Origin: Streptomyces sp. NK08204
GTDB taxonomy: Bacteria; Actinomycetota; Actinomycetes; Streptomycetales; Streptomycetaceae
Direction: 5' to 3'
Length of the DNA stretch: 64,000 nt
Assembly (NCBI RefSeq): GCF_020400585.1
Contig: NZ_JAINVF010000013.1
Coordinates: 62,001-126,000 of the forward strand
Shown one piece after another: positions 52,363 to 61,626 of this stretch. Numbering within the stretch: position 1 is the first letter of the stretch; each line of letters starts with the position of its first letter. The translations under genes were made by a program, and so were the position numbers. The notes beneath the pieces were generated by a model, which saw nothing but the letters and a program-made list of their open reading frames with translations, was not told the DNA's origin and ran no database searches.

Positions 52363-53091
52363 ATGGCGGTCTTCGTCGCGCTCGGCGCGTTCCTGATGAC
52401 GCTGGCCGGCGGCTGGACGGCACAGCGTGTGACCGACCGTCGCCATCTCGTCCTGGGGCTGGCCGGCGGCCTCATGCTGGGCGTGGTCGGCCTGGACCTG
52501 CTGCCGGAGGCGCTGCACGCGGCGAACCACGTGGTCTTCGGCGTACCGGTGGCCCTGCTGCTCTTCGTCGCCGGCTTCCTGCTGGCCCATCTGGTGGAAC
52601 GTCTGCTCGCCGCCCGCCAGGCCGCGCACGGCGGCGACGAGCACCACCACCGGGCGCCCGAGGTGGGACTGACGGCGGCCGGCGCGATGGTGGGCCACAG
52701 CGCCATGGACGGCGTGGCGATCGGCGCGGCCTTCCAGGTGGGCAGCGACATGGGCCTGGCCGTCGCGCTGGCCGTGATCGCGCACGACTTCGCCGACGGC
52801 TTCAACACCTTCACCATCACCAGCCTGTACGGCAACGCGCGCCGCCGGGCGATCGGCATGCTCGTGGCCGATGCCTGCGCACCCCTCGCGGGCGCGCTGT
52901 CGACCGCCTTCTTCCATCTGCCCGAACCGGTGCTCGGCGGCTATCTCGGCCTCTTCGGCGGCGTACTGCTCTACCTCGCCGCCGCCGAGATCCTCCCCGA
53001 GGCGCACCACGAGCACCCCGCCCGCTCCACCCTGCTGTGCACGGTGGCCGGGGCGGCGTTCATCTGGCTGGTGGTCGGCATCACCGGCTGA
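52363..53091 (+). CDS. ZIP-family metal transporter
   Basis: 242 residues with about eight membrane helices. Helix IV carries the ZIP metal site (AMVGHSAMDGVAIGAAFQVG) and helix V the second (AVIAHDFADGFNTFTI). A His-rich cytoplasmic loop (HGGDEHHHRAP) lies near residue 90. ZIP proteins import divalent metals such as Zn2+, Fe2+ or Co2+. Being the only + strand gene between two cob blocks suggests cobalt uptake for corrin synthesis, but the family does not prove it. The start ATG is at 52363. Confidence 0.85.
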   Translation: MAVFVALGAFLMTLAGGWTAQRVTDRRHLVLGLAGGLMLGVVGLDLLPEALHAANHVVFGVPVALLLFVAGFLLAHLVERLLAARQAAHGGDEHHHRAPEVGLTAAGAMVGHSAMDGVAIGAAFQVGSDMGLAVALAVIAHDFADGFNTFTITSLYGNARRRAIGMLVADACAPLAGALSTAFFHLPEPVLGGYLGLFGGVLLYLAAAEILPEAHHEHPARSTLLCTVAGAAFIWLVVGITG

Positions 53092-53132
53092 CCGTCCCCG
53101 GACATGGGTCACGACCCGGTCCCGGACGTGGG

Positions 53133-53864
53133 TCACAGCTTCCCGCCCCGCCCGCCGTCGCGCCGCGGCGGCGCGATCAGCGTGGAGAGGTACGGCAGCG
53201 GGCCGCCGTCGAGGTCGCAGGCGGGCCGGATGGACTCCTCCTCCAGCCCCAGCGCCGACCCCCACACCGCGTCCCCGATCCGCCCGGTCTCCCGCAGCGC
53301 CTCGGCGACCTCGGCGGCCTGCCGCCCGAACTTGTACGCCACGACCGTGCCCGGCCCGGCCAGCGCCTCCTTGAGCGCACCGGAGCCCGCCGTCACCGGT
53401 ACCAGCGTCAGCGGCTCGGTGCCCTCGGTGAGCACGGCACCGGAGCGCGCCGCGAGATCCTGCATGGCGGTGATGCCCGGCACGGTCTCCACCACGACGC
53501 CTGGCACCAGCTCCACGATGGTCTGCGCGAGATACGTGAACGTCGAGTACACGTTCGGATCGCCGATGGTCGCGAAGGCGACGGACCCGTGCTGCCGCAG
53601 CAGCTCCGCGACCCGCTCGCCCGCCGCGTCCCAGGCAGCCTCCCGACGCGCCCGGTCGGTCCGCTCGTTCAGCGCGAACACCACCCGGACGACCCTGTCC
53701 CCGGGCACGTAGTGCAACACGGTCGCCTCGGCCCGGCCCCGTTCACCGCTGTCCATCACCGGTACGACGACGACGTCGGCCGCGCGCAGCGCGTTGACCC
53801 CCTTGACGGTCACCAGCTCCGGATCACCGGGACCGACCCCGACCCCGACCAGCCTGTTGCTCAT
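53133..53864 (-). CDS. cobI: Precorrin-2 C20-methyltransferase
   Basis: 243 residues. The N-terminus NRLVGVGVGPGDPELVTVKG, the catalytic-pocket stretch GSVAFATIGDPNVYSTFTYL and VETVPGITAMQDLAARSG identify CobI/CbiL, which methylates precorrin-2 at C-20. ATG 53864 overlaps the cobB stop by 4 nt (ATGA) and is preferred to an in-frame start 12 nt upstream. It is the last gene of the operon running from cobD through cobO and cobB, and it converges on the ZIP gene. Confidence 0.95.
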   Translation of the reverse strand: MSNRLVGVGVGPGDPELVTVKGVNALRAADVVVVPVMDSGERGRAEATVLHYVPGDRVVRVVFALNERTDRARREAAWDAAGERVAELLRQHGSVAFATIGDPNVYSTFTYLAQTIVELVPGVVVETVPGITAMQDLAARSGAVLTEGTEPLTLVPVTAGSGALKEALAGPGTVVAYKFGRQAAEVAEALRETGRIGDAVWGSALGLEEESIRPACDLDGGPLPYLSTLIAPPRRDGGRGGKL

Positions 53865-55207
53865 GACGTCCGGCACCTCTCCACGAACCGACGGGCCACA
53901 CCGGGCTCGGCCGCCCAGTGCGTGTGCAGATAACTCGCGTGCACGCCCTGCTGTACAAAACCTTCGACCCGCCGCACCGGGGCCAGCAGGCCCCAGGCGG
54001 GAGCCGCACCGGCCCCGGGCTCGACGACGGTGCGGTGGAACTCGTGCCCGCGCATCCGCGTCCCGGCGACCGCCAGCACGCTGTCGCCGACGGCCACGGC
54101 GTCCCGGTAGCCGAGGGTCAGTCGTTCACTCATCCGCGCGGTGGCGTCCAGCACCCCGCACATGGGCTGCCCGTCCAGCTCCCGGCACAGATAGAGCAGC
54201 CCGGCACACTCGGCGGCCACGGGCGCACCGCTCCGTGCCAGTTCGGCGACGGCCCTGCGGAGCGGCTCGTTGGCGGACAGCTCGGCGGCGTACACCTCGG
54301 GGAACCCGCCGCCCACGACCAACCCGGCAGTGCCCTCGGGCAGTCGCTCGTCCCGCAGCGGATCGAAGGTGACGACCTCGGCCCCGGCGGCGGTGAGCAG
54401 CTCGGTGTGCTCGGCATAGGAGAAGGTGAAGGCGGGACCACCGGCCACCGCCACCACCTCACGCTTCGGTGTCGTGGTGACAGCAGGCGCCCAGGGACGG
54501 GACGACAACGCTCCCGCACTGCGTGCCAGTGCCAGCAACGCTTCGAGATCGCATCCTCGCTCCACCTGGGCGGCCATCGCCGCCACCGCGTCCACGGCGT
54601 CGCTCCGCCGCTCGGCGACCGGCACCAGCCCCAGATGCCGGGACGGCGTGTCCACCTGGGAGACCCGCCGCAGCACACCCAGCACAGGCACCCCGGAGGA
54701 GTCCAGCGCCTCCCGGAGCAGCTGCTCGTGCCGGTCGGATCCCACCTTGTTGAGGATCACCCCGCCGATGCGCACCTGCGGATCCCAGGACGCGAACCCG
54801 TGCACCAGCGCCGCCACGGACCGCGACTGCGACGACGCGTCCACGACCAGCACCACCGGCGCCGCCAGCAGCTTGGCGACATGCGCGGTGGAGGCCAGCT
54901 CCCCCTCGCCCGCCGCCCCGTCGTACAGCCCCATCACGCCCTCGACGACGGCGAGGTCACACCCTCGCGCACCGTGCAGGAACAGCGGAGCGACCAGCTC
55001 CGGCCCGCACAGGTACGCGTCGAGGTTGCGCCCCACCCGCCCGGTCGCGAGCGCGTGGTACCCCGGGTCGATGTAGTCCGGCCCGACCTTGTGCGGGGAC
55101 ACGGCGAGCCCCCGCGCGGCGAACGCGGCCATCAGCCCCGTGGCAACGGTGGTCTTGCCGCTGCCCGAGGAGGGCGCGGCGATGACCAGCCGAGGCACCG
55201 ACGACAT
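53861..55207 (-). CDS. cobB: Cobyrinate a,c-diamide synthase
   Basis: 448 residues. An N-terminal P-loop amide-ligase domain (LVIAAPSSGSGKTTVATGLM, then HKVGPDYIDPGYH) is followed by a C-terminal class-I glutamine amidotransferase domain with nucleophile Cys in VAAECAGLLYLCREL and His in MRGHEFHRTVV. It amidates side chains a and c of hydrogenobyrinate/cobyrinate with ATP and glutamine. ATG 55207 overlaps the cobO stop by one base (TGATG). Confidence 0.96.
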   Translation of the reverse strand: MSSVPRLVIAAPSSGSGKTTVATGLMAAFAARGLAVSPHKVGPDYIDPGYHALATGRVGRNLDAYLCGPELVAPLFLHGARGCDLAVVEGVMGLYDGAAGEGELASTAHVAKLLAAPVVLVVDASSQSRSVAALVHGFASWDPQVRIGGVILNKVGSDRHEQLLREALDSSGVPVLGVLRRVSQVDTPSRHLGLVPVAERRSDAVDAVAAMAAQVERGCDLEALLALARSAGALSSRPWAPAVTTTPKREVVAVAGGPAFTFSYAEHTELLTAAGAEVVTFDPLRDERLPEGTAGLVVGGGFPEVYAAELSANEPLRRAVAELARSGAPVAAECAGLLYLCRELDGQPMCGVLDATARMSERLTLGYRDAVAVGDSVLAVAGTRMRGHEFHRTVVEPGAGAAPAWGLLAPVRRVEGFVQQGVHASYLHTHWAAEPGVARRFVERCRTS

Positions 55208-55806
55208 CACCACTCGATGCCCTTCTGGCCCTTCTGCCCCACGTCCATGGGGTGCTTGACCTTGGACATGTCGGTGACGAGGTCGGCGAAGTCCACCAGC
55301 TTCCCGGGCGCGTTACGGCCGGTGATCACCACGTGCTGGGTGCCGGGCCGGTTGCGCAGCACCTCGACGACCTCGTCGGTGTCCACCCATCCCCAGTGCA
55401 TCGGGTACGCGAACTCGTCCAGCACGTACAGCCGGTACGTCTCGGCCGCCAGGTCCCGCTTGACCTGCTCCCAGCCCTCCCGGGCCTTCTCCTCGTTGTC
55501 CATCTGCGCGTCCCGCTGGACCCAGGACCAGCCCTCGCCCATCTTGTGCCAGTCGACGGTGCCGCCCTCGCCGGAGGCGCCGAGCACCCGGAGCGCGTTC
55601 TCCTCGCCGACCCGCCACTTCGCCGACTTGACGAACTGGAACACCCCGATCGGCCAGCCCTGGTTCCAGGCGCGCAGCGCGAGCCCGAACGCGGCGGTCG
55701 ACTTGCCCTTGCCGATACCCGTGTGGACGACGACCAGCGGGCGGTTGCGCCGCTGCCGGGTCGTCAGACCGTCGTCCGGAACCACACTCGGCTGTCCCTG
55801 CGGCAT
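55207..55806 (-). CDS. cobO: Cob(I)yrinic acid a,c-diamide adenosyltransferase
   Basis: 199 residues, BtuR/CobO type. The P-loop VVVHTGIGKGKSTAAFGLAL (near residues 26-45) and the segments GVFQFVKSAKWRVGEE and LYVLDEFAYPMHWGWVDTDE are diagnostic. It transfers the adenosyl group from ATP to Co(I). The ATG overlaps the stop of the chelatase gene (TAATG), so the pair is translationally coupled. Confidence 0.97.
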   Translation of the reverse strand: MPQGQPSVVPDDGLTTRQRRNRPLVVVHTGIGKGKSTAAFGLALRAWNQGWPIGVFQFVKSAKWRVGEENALRVLGASGEGGTVDWHKMGEGWSWVQRDAQMDNEEKAREGWEQVKRDLAAETYRLYVLDEFAYPMHWGWVDTDEVVEVLRNRPGTQHVVITGRNAPGKLVDFADLVTDMSKVKHPMDVGQKGQKGIEW

Positions 55807-57806
55807 TACGCGGCCCTCCTCGAAGTCCCCTGAACATCCCTGACCAGCCCGGCGATCGAATCCGCCCGCAGCTCGTCCAGCGTCACCGCCGTACCGCCCA
55901 GCTCACCCGCGAGCTGTCCGGCGAGCCCCAGCCGCACCGGCCCCGACTCGCAGTCCACGACCACGGAGGCGACCCCCTCCGTCGCGAACAGCCGAGCCGC
56001 ACGCCCGGCCAGGGCGACGGGCTCCGGCCCGCCGGTGGCCCGTCCGTCGGTCACCACGACCAGCAGCGCCCGCCGCGCCGGATCCCGCAGCCGCTCCACG
56101 CGCAGCACCTCGTGCGCCTTCAGCAGCCCGGCGGCGAGCGGCGTCCGGCCGCCGGTGGGCAGCTGCTCCAGCCGGGCCGCCGCCGCGTCCACGGACGAGG
56201 TCGGCGGCAGGGCGACGTCCGCCGAGGCGCCCCGGAAGGTCACCAGCCCCACCTTGTCCCGCCGCTGGTAGGCGTCCAGCAGCAGGGACAGCACGGCACC
56301 CTTGACGGCGCTCATCCGCTGCCGGGCCGCCATCGAACCGGAGGCGTCCACGACGAAGAGCACCAGGTTGCCCTCGCGGCCCTCCCGCGTCGCCTGCCGC
56401 AGATCGTCCCGCCGGATCACCAGCCCCGGCCCCGACCGCCCCCGCGCCCGCTGGTGCGGGGCGGCGGCCTGCACGGTGGCCGCCAGGTGCAGCTTGGACA
56501 GCGCTCCCCGGGGCCGCCGGGCCCCGGTGGTCCGCCCGTGCTCGGTGCGGGCGCGGGAACGCCGGCCCGCCGCCCCCTCACCGATGCCGGGCACGCTCAG
56601 CACCTTCGCACGGAACGGCTCGGCGGCCCGCACCGGCGCCTGCTCCTGCCCGCCGGACGCCTGCGGCTGCCCGCCCTCACCGGCCTCGGGCTGCGCGGCG
56701 GTGCCGCCGTCGCCCTGGGGGCCGCTGTCGGGCGCGGGCTGCCCACCGCCGCCACCGCCGGGGCCCTCGGGGTCGTCGTCGCCGTCCCCGTCGTCCCCGG
56801 AGAACTGCTCCAGCGTGTCGTCCAGCTTGTCCTCGTCCAGCCCCGGCGCGTCGAACGGGTTCCGCCGCCGCCGGTGCGGCAGCGCGAGCAGCGCGGCCTG
56901 CCGGACGTCCTCCGCGAGCACGTCCGTCCGCCCGGCCCACGCGGCCAGCGCGGTCGCCGTACGCGCCATCACGATGTCGGCCCGCATGCCGTCCACCTCG
57001 AAGGCCGCGCAGGTCGCCGCGATCTGCCGCAGCGCACCGTCGCCCAGCCGTACCTGCGGCAGCAACTGACGTGCCGCCACGATCCGTTGCCGTACGGCGG
57101 CCTCCTCGCCGGCCCAGCGCGCGGCGAAGCCGGCCGGGTCGTCGTCGTAGGCGAGGCGCCGCCTGACGACCTCCACCCGCTGATCCGGCTCCCGGGAGGC
57201 CGCGACCTCCACGGTCAGCCCGAACCGGTCCAGCAGCTGGGGCCGCAGTTCGCCCTCTTCGGGGTTCATCGTGCCGACGAGCAGGAACCTCGAGGCATGC
57301 CGCACGGAGACGCCCTCGCGCTCCACGTACGACGCGCCCATCGCGGCGGCGTCCAGCAGCAGGTCGACCAGGTGGTCGTGGAGGAGGTTGACCTCGTCCA
57401 CGTACAGGATCCCGCGGTGGGCATCGGCCAGGAGGCCCGGTTCGAAGGACTTCACACCCTCGGCGAGCGCCCGCTCGATGTCGAGCGCGCCGACCAGTCG
57501 GTCCTCGGAGGCGCCGACGGGCAGTTCGACCATACGGGCGGCCCTTCGAGTACCGGATCCCGGCTCGTGCGGACCGTCTGGACATGCCCCGTCGGGAGCC
57601 GCCGGGTCGCAGGAGAACCGGCACCCGGGCACGACGGCCACCTCGGGCAGCAGTGCGGAGAGAGCGCGCACAGCCGTGCTCTTCGCGGTGCCCTTCTCGC
57701 CGCGCACGAGCACACCGCCGACCGCCGGGGACACGGCGTTCAGCAGCAGCGCGAGCCGCAGGTCGTCCTGACCGACGACGGCCGTGAACGGAAACGGGGT
57801 GGTCAC
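55806..57806 (-). CDS. Fused ChlI/ChlD-type AAA+ metal chelatase subunit
   Basis: 666 residues. The N-terminal AAA+ part has Walker A RGEKGTAKST and Walker B GILYVDEVNLLHDHL. A long acidic Pro/Gly linker follows (EQFSGDDGDGDDDPEG onward, about residues 340-420). The C-terminal von Willebrand A domain has the MIDAS motif DASGSM. This is the architecture of Mg/Co-chelatase motor subunits. Next to cobN it probably replaces CobS and CobT in energising cobalt insertion. GTG 57806 is chosen (GGAGTG upstream). Confidence 0.9.
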   Translation of the reverse strand: MTTPFPFTAVVGQDDLRLALLLNAVSPAVGGVLVRGEKGTAKSTAVRALSALLPEVAVVPGCRFSCDPAAPDGACPDGPHEPGSGTRRAARMVELPVGASEDRLVGALDIERALAEGVKSFEPGLLADAHRGILYVDEVNLLHDHLVDLLLDAAAMGASYVEREGVSVRHASRFLLVGTMNPEEGELRPQLLDRFGLTVEVAASREPDQRVEVVRRRLAYDDDPAGFAARWAGEEAAVRQRIVAARQLLPQVRLGDGALRQIAATCAAFEVDGMRADIVMARTATALAAWAGRTDVLAEDVRQAALLALPHRRRRNPFDAPGLDEDKLDDTLEQFSGDDGDGDDDPEGPGGGGGGQPAPDSGPQGDGGTAAQPEAGEGGQPQASGGQEQAPVRAAEPFRAKVLSVPGIGEGAAGRRSRARTEHGRTTGARRPRGALSKLHLAATVQAAAPHQRARGRSGPGLVIRRDDLRQATREGREGNLVLFVVDASGSMAARQRMSAVKGAVLSLLLDAYQRRDKVGLVTFRGASADVALPPTSSVDAAAARLEQLPTGGRTPLAAGLLKAHEVLRVERLRDPARRALLVVVTDGRATGGPEPVALAGRAARLFATEGVASVVVDCESGPVRLGLAGQLAGELGGTAVTLDELRADSIAGLVRDVQGTSRRAA

Positions 57807-57880
57807 GCGGCAATCACTCCTTCGGGTGCTTCGTGCCGCAGCGGCATGCACTGCGGCTGCCCAGCTGTCACGGTCGGAGC

Positions 57881-57970
57881 CTGGTCCCCGCCGACGCGGG
57901 GGTGGTCCGAACGTCGACACTCGGGAACACGAGCTGGTCGGCTGCTCCCCGCCGATGCGGGGCTCTCAGG
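57881..57970. CRISPR. Two degenerate type I-E-like CRISPR repeats with one spacer
   Basis: 57881-57909 (29 nt) and 57942-57970 (29 nt) share the stem TCCCCGCCGAxGCGGGG and start 61 nt apart, i.e. a 32-nt spacer at 57910-57941. Repeat and spacer sizes and the CCCCGC...GCGGGG hairpin fit actinobacterial type I-E repeats. The 3' ends of the two copies differ (GTGGTCCG against CTCTCAGG). There are no cas genes in the window and no third repeat at the next 61-nt step. Alternatively these could be two similar hairpins acting in the transcript between cobN and the chelatase gene. Confidence 0.5.
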
Positions 57971-57975
57971 GGCGC

Positions 57976-60900
57976 TCACTGGTCGCCCTCCAGATCTCCC
58001 TCAAGTTCGAGGTAGGTCGCCCGGAGCTGGTCCAGCGTTTCCTGGTCCGGCTCCGCCCAGAGCCCGCGGTCCGCCGCCTCCAGGAGACGCTCGGTGATGC
58101 CCCTCAGCGCCCATGGGTTCGAGCGCTTCATGAACTCGCGGTTCTCCGGGGCGAAGACGTACTCGCCGGCCAGCTTCTCGTACATCCAGTCGTCGACCAC
58201 ACCCGCCGTCGCGTCGTAGCCGAACAGGTAGTCCACGGTCGCCGCCATCTCGAAGGCGCCCTTGTAGCCGTGCCGGCGCATGGCCGCCATCCAGCGCGGG
58301 TTGACGACACGGGCACGGAAGACGCGGTGCGTCTCTTCGCCCAGCGTCCGCGTCCTCACCTGATCCGGCACGGCCGAATCACCTACGTACGCTTCCGGGT
58401 TGGCACCGGTCAGATGCCGGACCATGGCGACCATGCCGCCGTGGTACTGGAAGTAGTCGTCGGCATCCGCGATGTCATGTTCTCTGGTGTCGACATTCTT
58501 CGCCGCCACCGCGATCCGCCGGAACGCCGTCTCCATGTCGCCGCGCGCCGCCCGCCCGTCGAGCCCGCGTCCGTACGCGTAACCGCCCCACACCGCGTAC
58601 ACCTCGGCGAGGTCGGCGTCGCTGCGCCAGTTGCGGGCGTCGATCAGCGGCAGCAGACCCGCGCCGTACGCGCCGGGCTTGGAGCCGAAGATACGGGCCG
58701 TGGCGCGCCGCCGGTCGCCGTGCTCGGCGGTGTCCTCGTCGGCGTGCGCCCGCACGAAGTTCTGCTCGGCCGGCTCGTCCAGCTCGGCCACCGCCCGCAC
58801 CGCGTCGTCGATCAGCCCGACGACGTGCGGGAAGGCGTCCCGGAAGAAGCCGGAGATACGGACCGTGACGTCGATGCGCGGCCGGCCCAGCTCCGCCAGG
58901 GGGATCACCTCGAAGCCCGTCACCCGCCGCGAGGCGTCGTCCCACACCGGGCGGCAGCCCAGCAGGGCCAGGATCTCGGCGATGTCGTCGCCCTGGGTGC
59001 GCATGGCGGACGTACCCCACACCGTGAGGCCGACGGACTGCGGGTACTCGCCCGTGTCCTGGAGGTACCGCTGCACCAGCGAGTCGGCGAGCGACTGGCC
59101 GACCTCCCAGCTCAGCCGGGAGGGGATGGCCTTGGGGTCGACCGAGTAGAAGTTCCGGCCGGTCGGCAGCACGTTGACCAGACCGCGGGTCGGCGAGCCG
59201 GAGGGGCCGGCCGGGACGTAACCGCCGTCCAGAGCCTTGAGGATGTGGCCGATCTCGTCGGTCGTCCGCGCGAGCCGCGGGACCACCTCGGTGCAGGCGA
59301 ACTCCAGCACGGCCACCGCGTCCGGCAGTTCGACACTCAGGACCTCGCGGACCAGCGGCGCGGCCTCGGCGATCGCCCAGTCGCGGGCCTCCATGCCCTC
59401 GGCGATCCGCCGGCACAGCTGCTCCAGCAGGTCGATCGCGTCGGCGGCCGTCCGGGACGGGCCCTCGACCAGGTCCGTCAGCTCCACCGGCACCTTCACC
59501 GGCGCGCCCGGCTCGGCCAGCAGTTCCTTCTCCACGAGCCCGAAGTGCTCGGCCAGCGTGGCCCGCAGCCCCGGCAGCGCGTTCGCCTGCCCGCCCCACA
59601 CCTGGGAGGCGCGCAGCACGGCGAGGACCAGGTTCACGCGCGGCTCGGCGACCGGACCGCCGCCGAGGATGTGCAGGCCGTCACGGATCTGCACGTCCTT
59701 GATCTCGCACAGGTAGCCGTCGATGTGCATGACGAACTCGTCGAACTCGTCGTCGTCCGGCTGCTCGTCCACGTGCAGGTCGTGGTGCAGTTCGGCAGCC
59801 TTGACCAGGGTCCAGATCTGGGCGCGGACGGCCGGGGCCTTGGCCGGGTCCAGGTCGGAGACGAGCGCGTACTCGTCCAGCAGCTGCTCCAGCTTGGCCA
59901 GGTCGCCGTAGGTGTCGGCGCGCGCCATGGGCGGCACCAGGTGGTCGACGACGGTGGCGTGGCCGCGGCGCTTGGCCTGGGTGCCCTCACCGGGGTCGTT
60001 GACGATGAACGGGTAGATGAGCGGGAGGTCGCCGAGGACGGCGTCCGGCGCGCAGCCGCGCGACAGCCCCAGGCCCTTGCCCGGCAGCCACTCCATCGTG
60101 CCGTGCTTGCCCATGTGCACGATCGCGTCGGCGCCGAAGCTGTTCTCCAGCCACCGGTACGCCGCCATGTAGTGGTGCGAGGGCGGCATGTCGGGGTCGT
60201 GGTAGATCGCGATCGGGTTCTCGCCGAAGCCGCGCGGCGGCTGGATCATCACGACGACGTTCCCGAACTGCAGCGAGGCGAGGACGATGTCGTCGCCGTC
60301 CACGTAGAGGCTGCCCGGCGGCTCGCCCCACGCCTGAAGCATGGCGTCGCGCAGCTCGGGGTCGAGCGTGTCGAACCACGCCCGGTAGTCGGCCAGCGGC
60401 ACCCGCGCGGGCGCCGCCGCCAGCTGCTCCTCGGTGAGCCACTCGACGTCGTGGCCGCCGGCCTCGATGAGCCGGTGGATCAGCTCGTCGCCGTTGTCGG
60501 GGTAGGCGGTGAGGCCGTAGCCGGCGTCCCTGAGGGCGTCCAGGACACGGACCGCCGAGGCGGGCGTGTCCAGGCCCACCGCGTTGCCGACCCGGGAGTG
60601 CTTGGTCGGGTAGGCGGTGAAGACGAGCGCCAGCTTCTTGTCCGCGTTCGCCTTGTGCTTCAGCCGCGCGTGACGTACGGCGATTCCGGCGACGCGCCCG
60701 GCCCGCTCGGGGTCGGCGACGTACACCGGCACGTCGTCCGGCCCCTGCTCCTTGAAGGAGAACGGCACGGTGATGATCCGTCCGTCGAACTCGGGGATCG
60801 CCACCTGCATCGCCGCGTCCATGGGGGACACGGCGGCGTCGGACTCCTCCCAGGCGCTCTGGGAGGAGGTCAGGCAGAGCCCTTGCAGCACCGGCACGTC

Positions 60901-61626
60901 GAGGTCGGCCAGCGCCCCGATGTCCCAGGCCTCCTCGTCACCGCCCGCCGAGGCCTGCGAGGCGTGCGTGCCGCCGGCGGCGAGGACGGTGGCGACCAGG
61001 GCGTCGGTCCGGCCGAGGATCTCGTACAGCCCGGCGTCCGCGCCGCGCAGCGAACCGCAGTAGACGGGAAGGGCGTTGGCGCCGTGCGCCTCGATCGCCT
61101 CGCACAGCGTGTCCACGAAGGCGGTGTTGCCGCTCAGCTCGTGCGCCCGGTAGAAGAGCACACCGACGGTGGGACGGCCGGCCCTGATCTCGTACGAGCC
61201 GTGCACGCCGTACTCCGGCATCGTGCGCGGCTCCTCGAAGCCCTCGCCGGTCAGCAGAACGGTGTCGGAGAGGAACCGGGCCAGTTCGGCCAGGTTCGCG
61301 GGGCCGCCCTCGACCAGGTACTTCAGCGCCTCCGCCACGACGCCCGCCGGGACGGACGACTCGGCCATCAGCTCGGCGTCCGGCACGGCCTCGCCGCCCA
61401 GCAGCACGGTCGGGATGCCGGAGGCCCGCAGCGCGGCCAGCCCGTCCTCCCAGGCGCGCTTGCCGCCCAGCAGCCGTACGACGGCGAGGTCCGCGCCCTC
61501 GATCAGTTCCGGCAGTTCGGCGGTCACGTCGACCCGGGTCGGGTTGCCGATGCGGTACGCGGCGCCGGAGGCCCGGGCCGCCAGCAGATCGGTGTCGGCG
61601 GTCGACAACAACAACACTGTGCTCAT
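57976..61626 (-). CDS. cobN: Cobaltochelatase large subunit
   Basis: 1,216 residues, normal for CobN. It binds hydrogenobyrinate a,c-diamide and, with ATPase partners, inserts Co2+ (oxygen-dependent, late-insertion route). Characteristic blocks include DAIVHMGKHGTMEWLPGKGL, IYHDPDMPPSHHYMAAYRWL, NFYSVDPKAIPSRLSWEVGQ and the C-terminal FGYDATAGVVDDWMYEK. ATG 61626 overlaps the cobQ stop by 4 nt. A 169-nt gap follows before the chelatase ATPase gene, the only real gap in this operon. Confidence 0.96.
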   Translation of the reverse strand: MSTVLLLSTADTDLLAARASGAAYRIGNPTRVDVTAELPELIEGADLAVVRLLGGKRAWEDGLAALRASGIPTVLLGGEAVPDAELMAESSVPAGVVAEALKYLVEGGPANLAELARFLSDTVLLTGEGFEEPRTMPEYGVHGSYEIRAGRPTVGVLFYRAHELSGNTAFVDTLCEAIEAHGANALPVYCGSLRGADAGLYEILGRTDALVATVLAAGGTHASQASAGGDEEAWDIGALADLDVPVLQGLCLTSSQSAWEESDAAVSPMDAAMQVAIPEFDGRIITVPFSFKEQGPDDVPVYVADPERAGRVAGIAVRHARLKHKANADKKLALVFTAYPTKHSRVGNAVGLDTPASAVRVLDALRDAGYGLTAYPDNGDELIHRLIEAGGHDVEWLTEEQLAAAPARVPLADYRAWFDTLDPELRDAMLQAWGEPPGSLYVDGDDIVLASLQFGNVVVMIQPPRGFGENPIAIYHDPDMPPSHHYMAAYRWLENSFGADAIVHMGKHGTMEWLPGKGLGLSRGCAPDAVLGDLPLIYPFIVNDPGEGTQAKRRGHATVVDHLVPPMARADTYGDLAKLEQLLDEYALVSDLDPAKAPAVRAQIWTLVKAAELHHDLHVDEQPDDDEFDEFVMHIDGYLCEIKDVQIRDGLHILGGGPVAEPRVNLVLAVLRASQVWGGQANALPGLRATLAEHFGLVEKELLAEPGAPVKVPVELTDLVEGPSRTAADAIDLLEQLCRRIAEGMEARDWAIAEAAPLVREVLSVELPDAVAVLEFACTEVVPRLARTTDEIGHILKALDGGYVPAGPSGSPTRGLVNVLPTGRNFYSVDPKAIPSRLSWEVGQSLADSLVQRYLQDTGEYPQSVGLTVWGTSAMRTQGDDIAEILALLGCRPVWDDASRRVTGFEVIPLAELGRPRIDVTVRISGFFRDAFPHVVGLIDDAVRAVAELDEPAEQNFVRAHADEDTAEHGDRRRATARIFGSKPGAYGAGLLPLIDARNWRSDADLAEVYAVWGGYAYGRGLDGRAARGDMETAFRRIAVAAKNVDTREHDIADADDYFQYHGGMVAMVRHLTGANPEAYVGDSAVPDQVRTRTLGEETHRVFRARVVNPRWMAAMRRHGYKGAFEMAATVDYLFGYDATAGVVDDWMYEKLAGEYVFAPENREFMKRSNPWALRGITERLLEAADRGLWAEPDQETLDQLRATYLELEGDLEGDQ

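Noticed and set aside
53095..53145. Direct repeat of about 20 bp (CCCGGACRTGGGTCAC) between the ZIP gene and cobI
   Set aside because: Two imperfect copies only, the second inside the cobI 3' end. There is no sign of a mobile element or attachment site.
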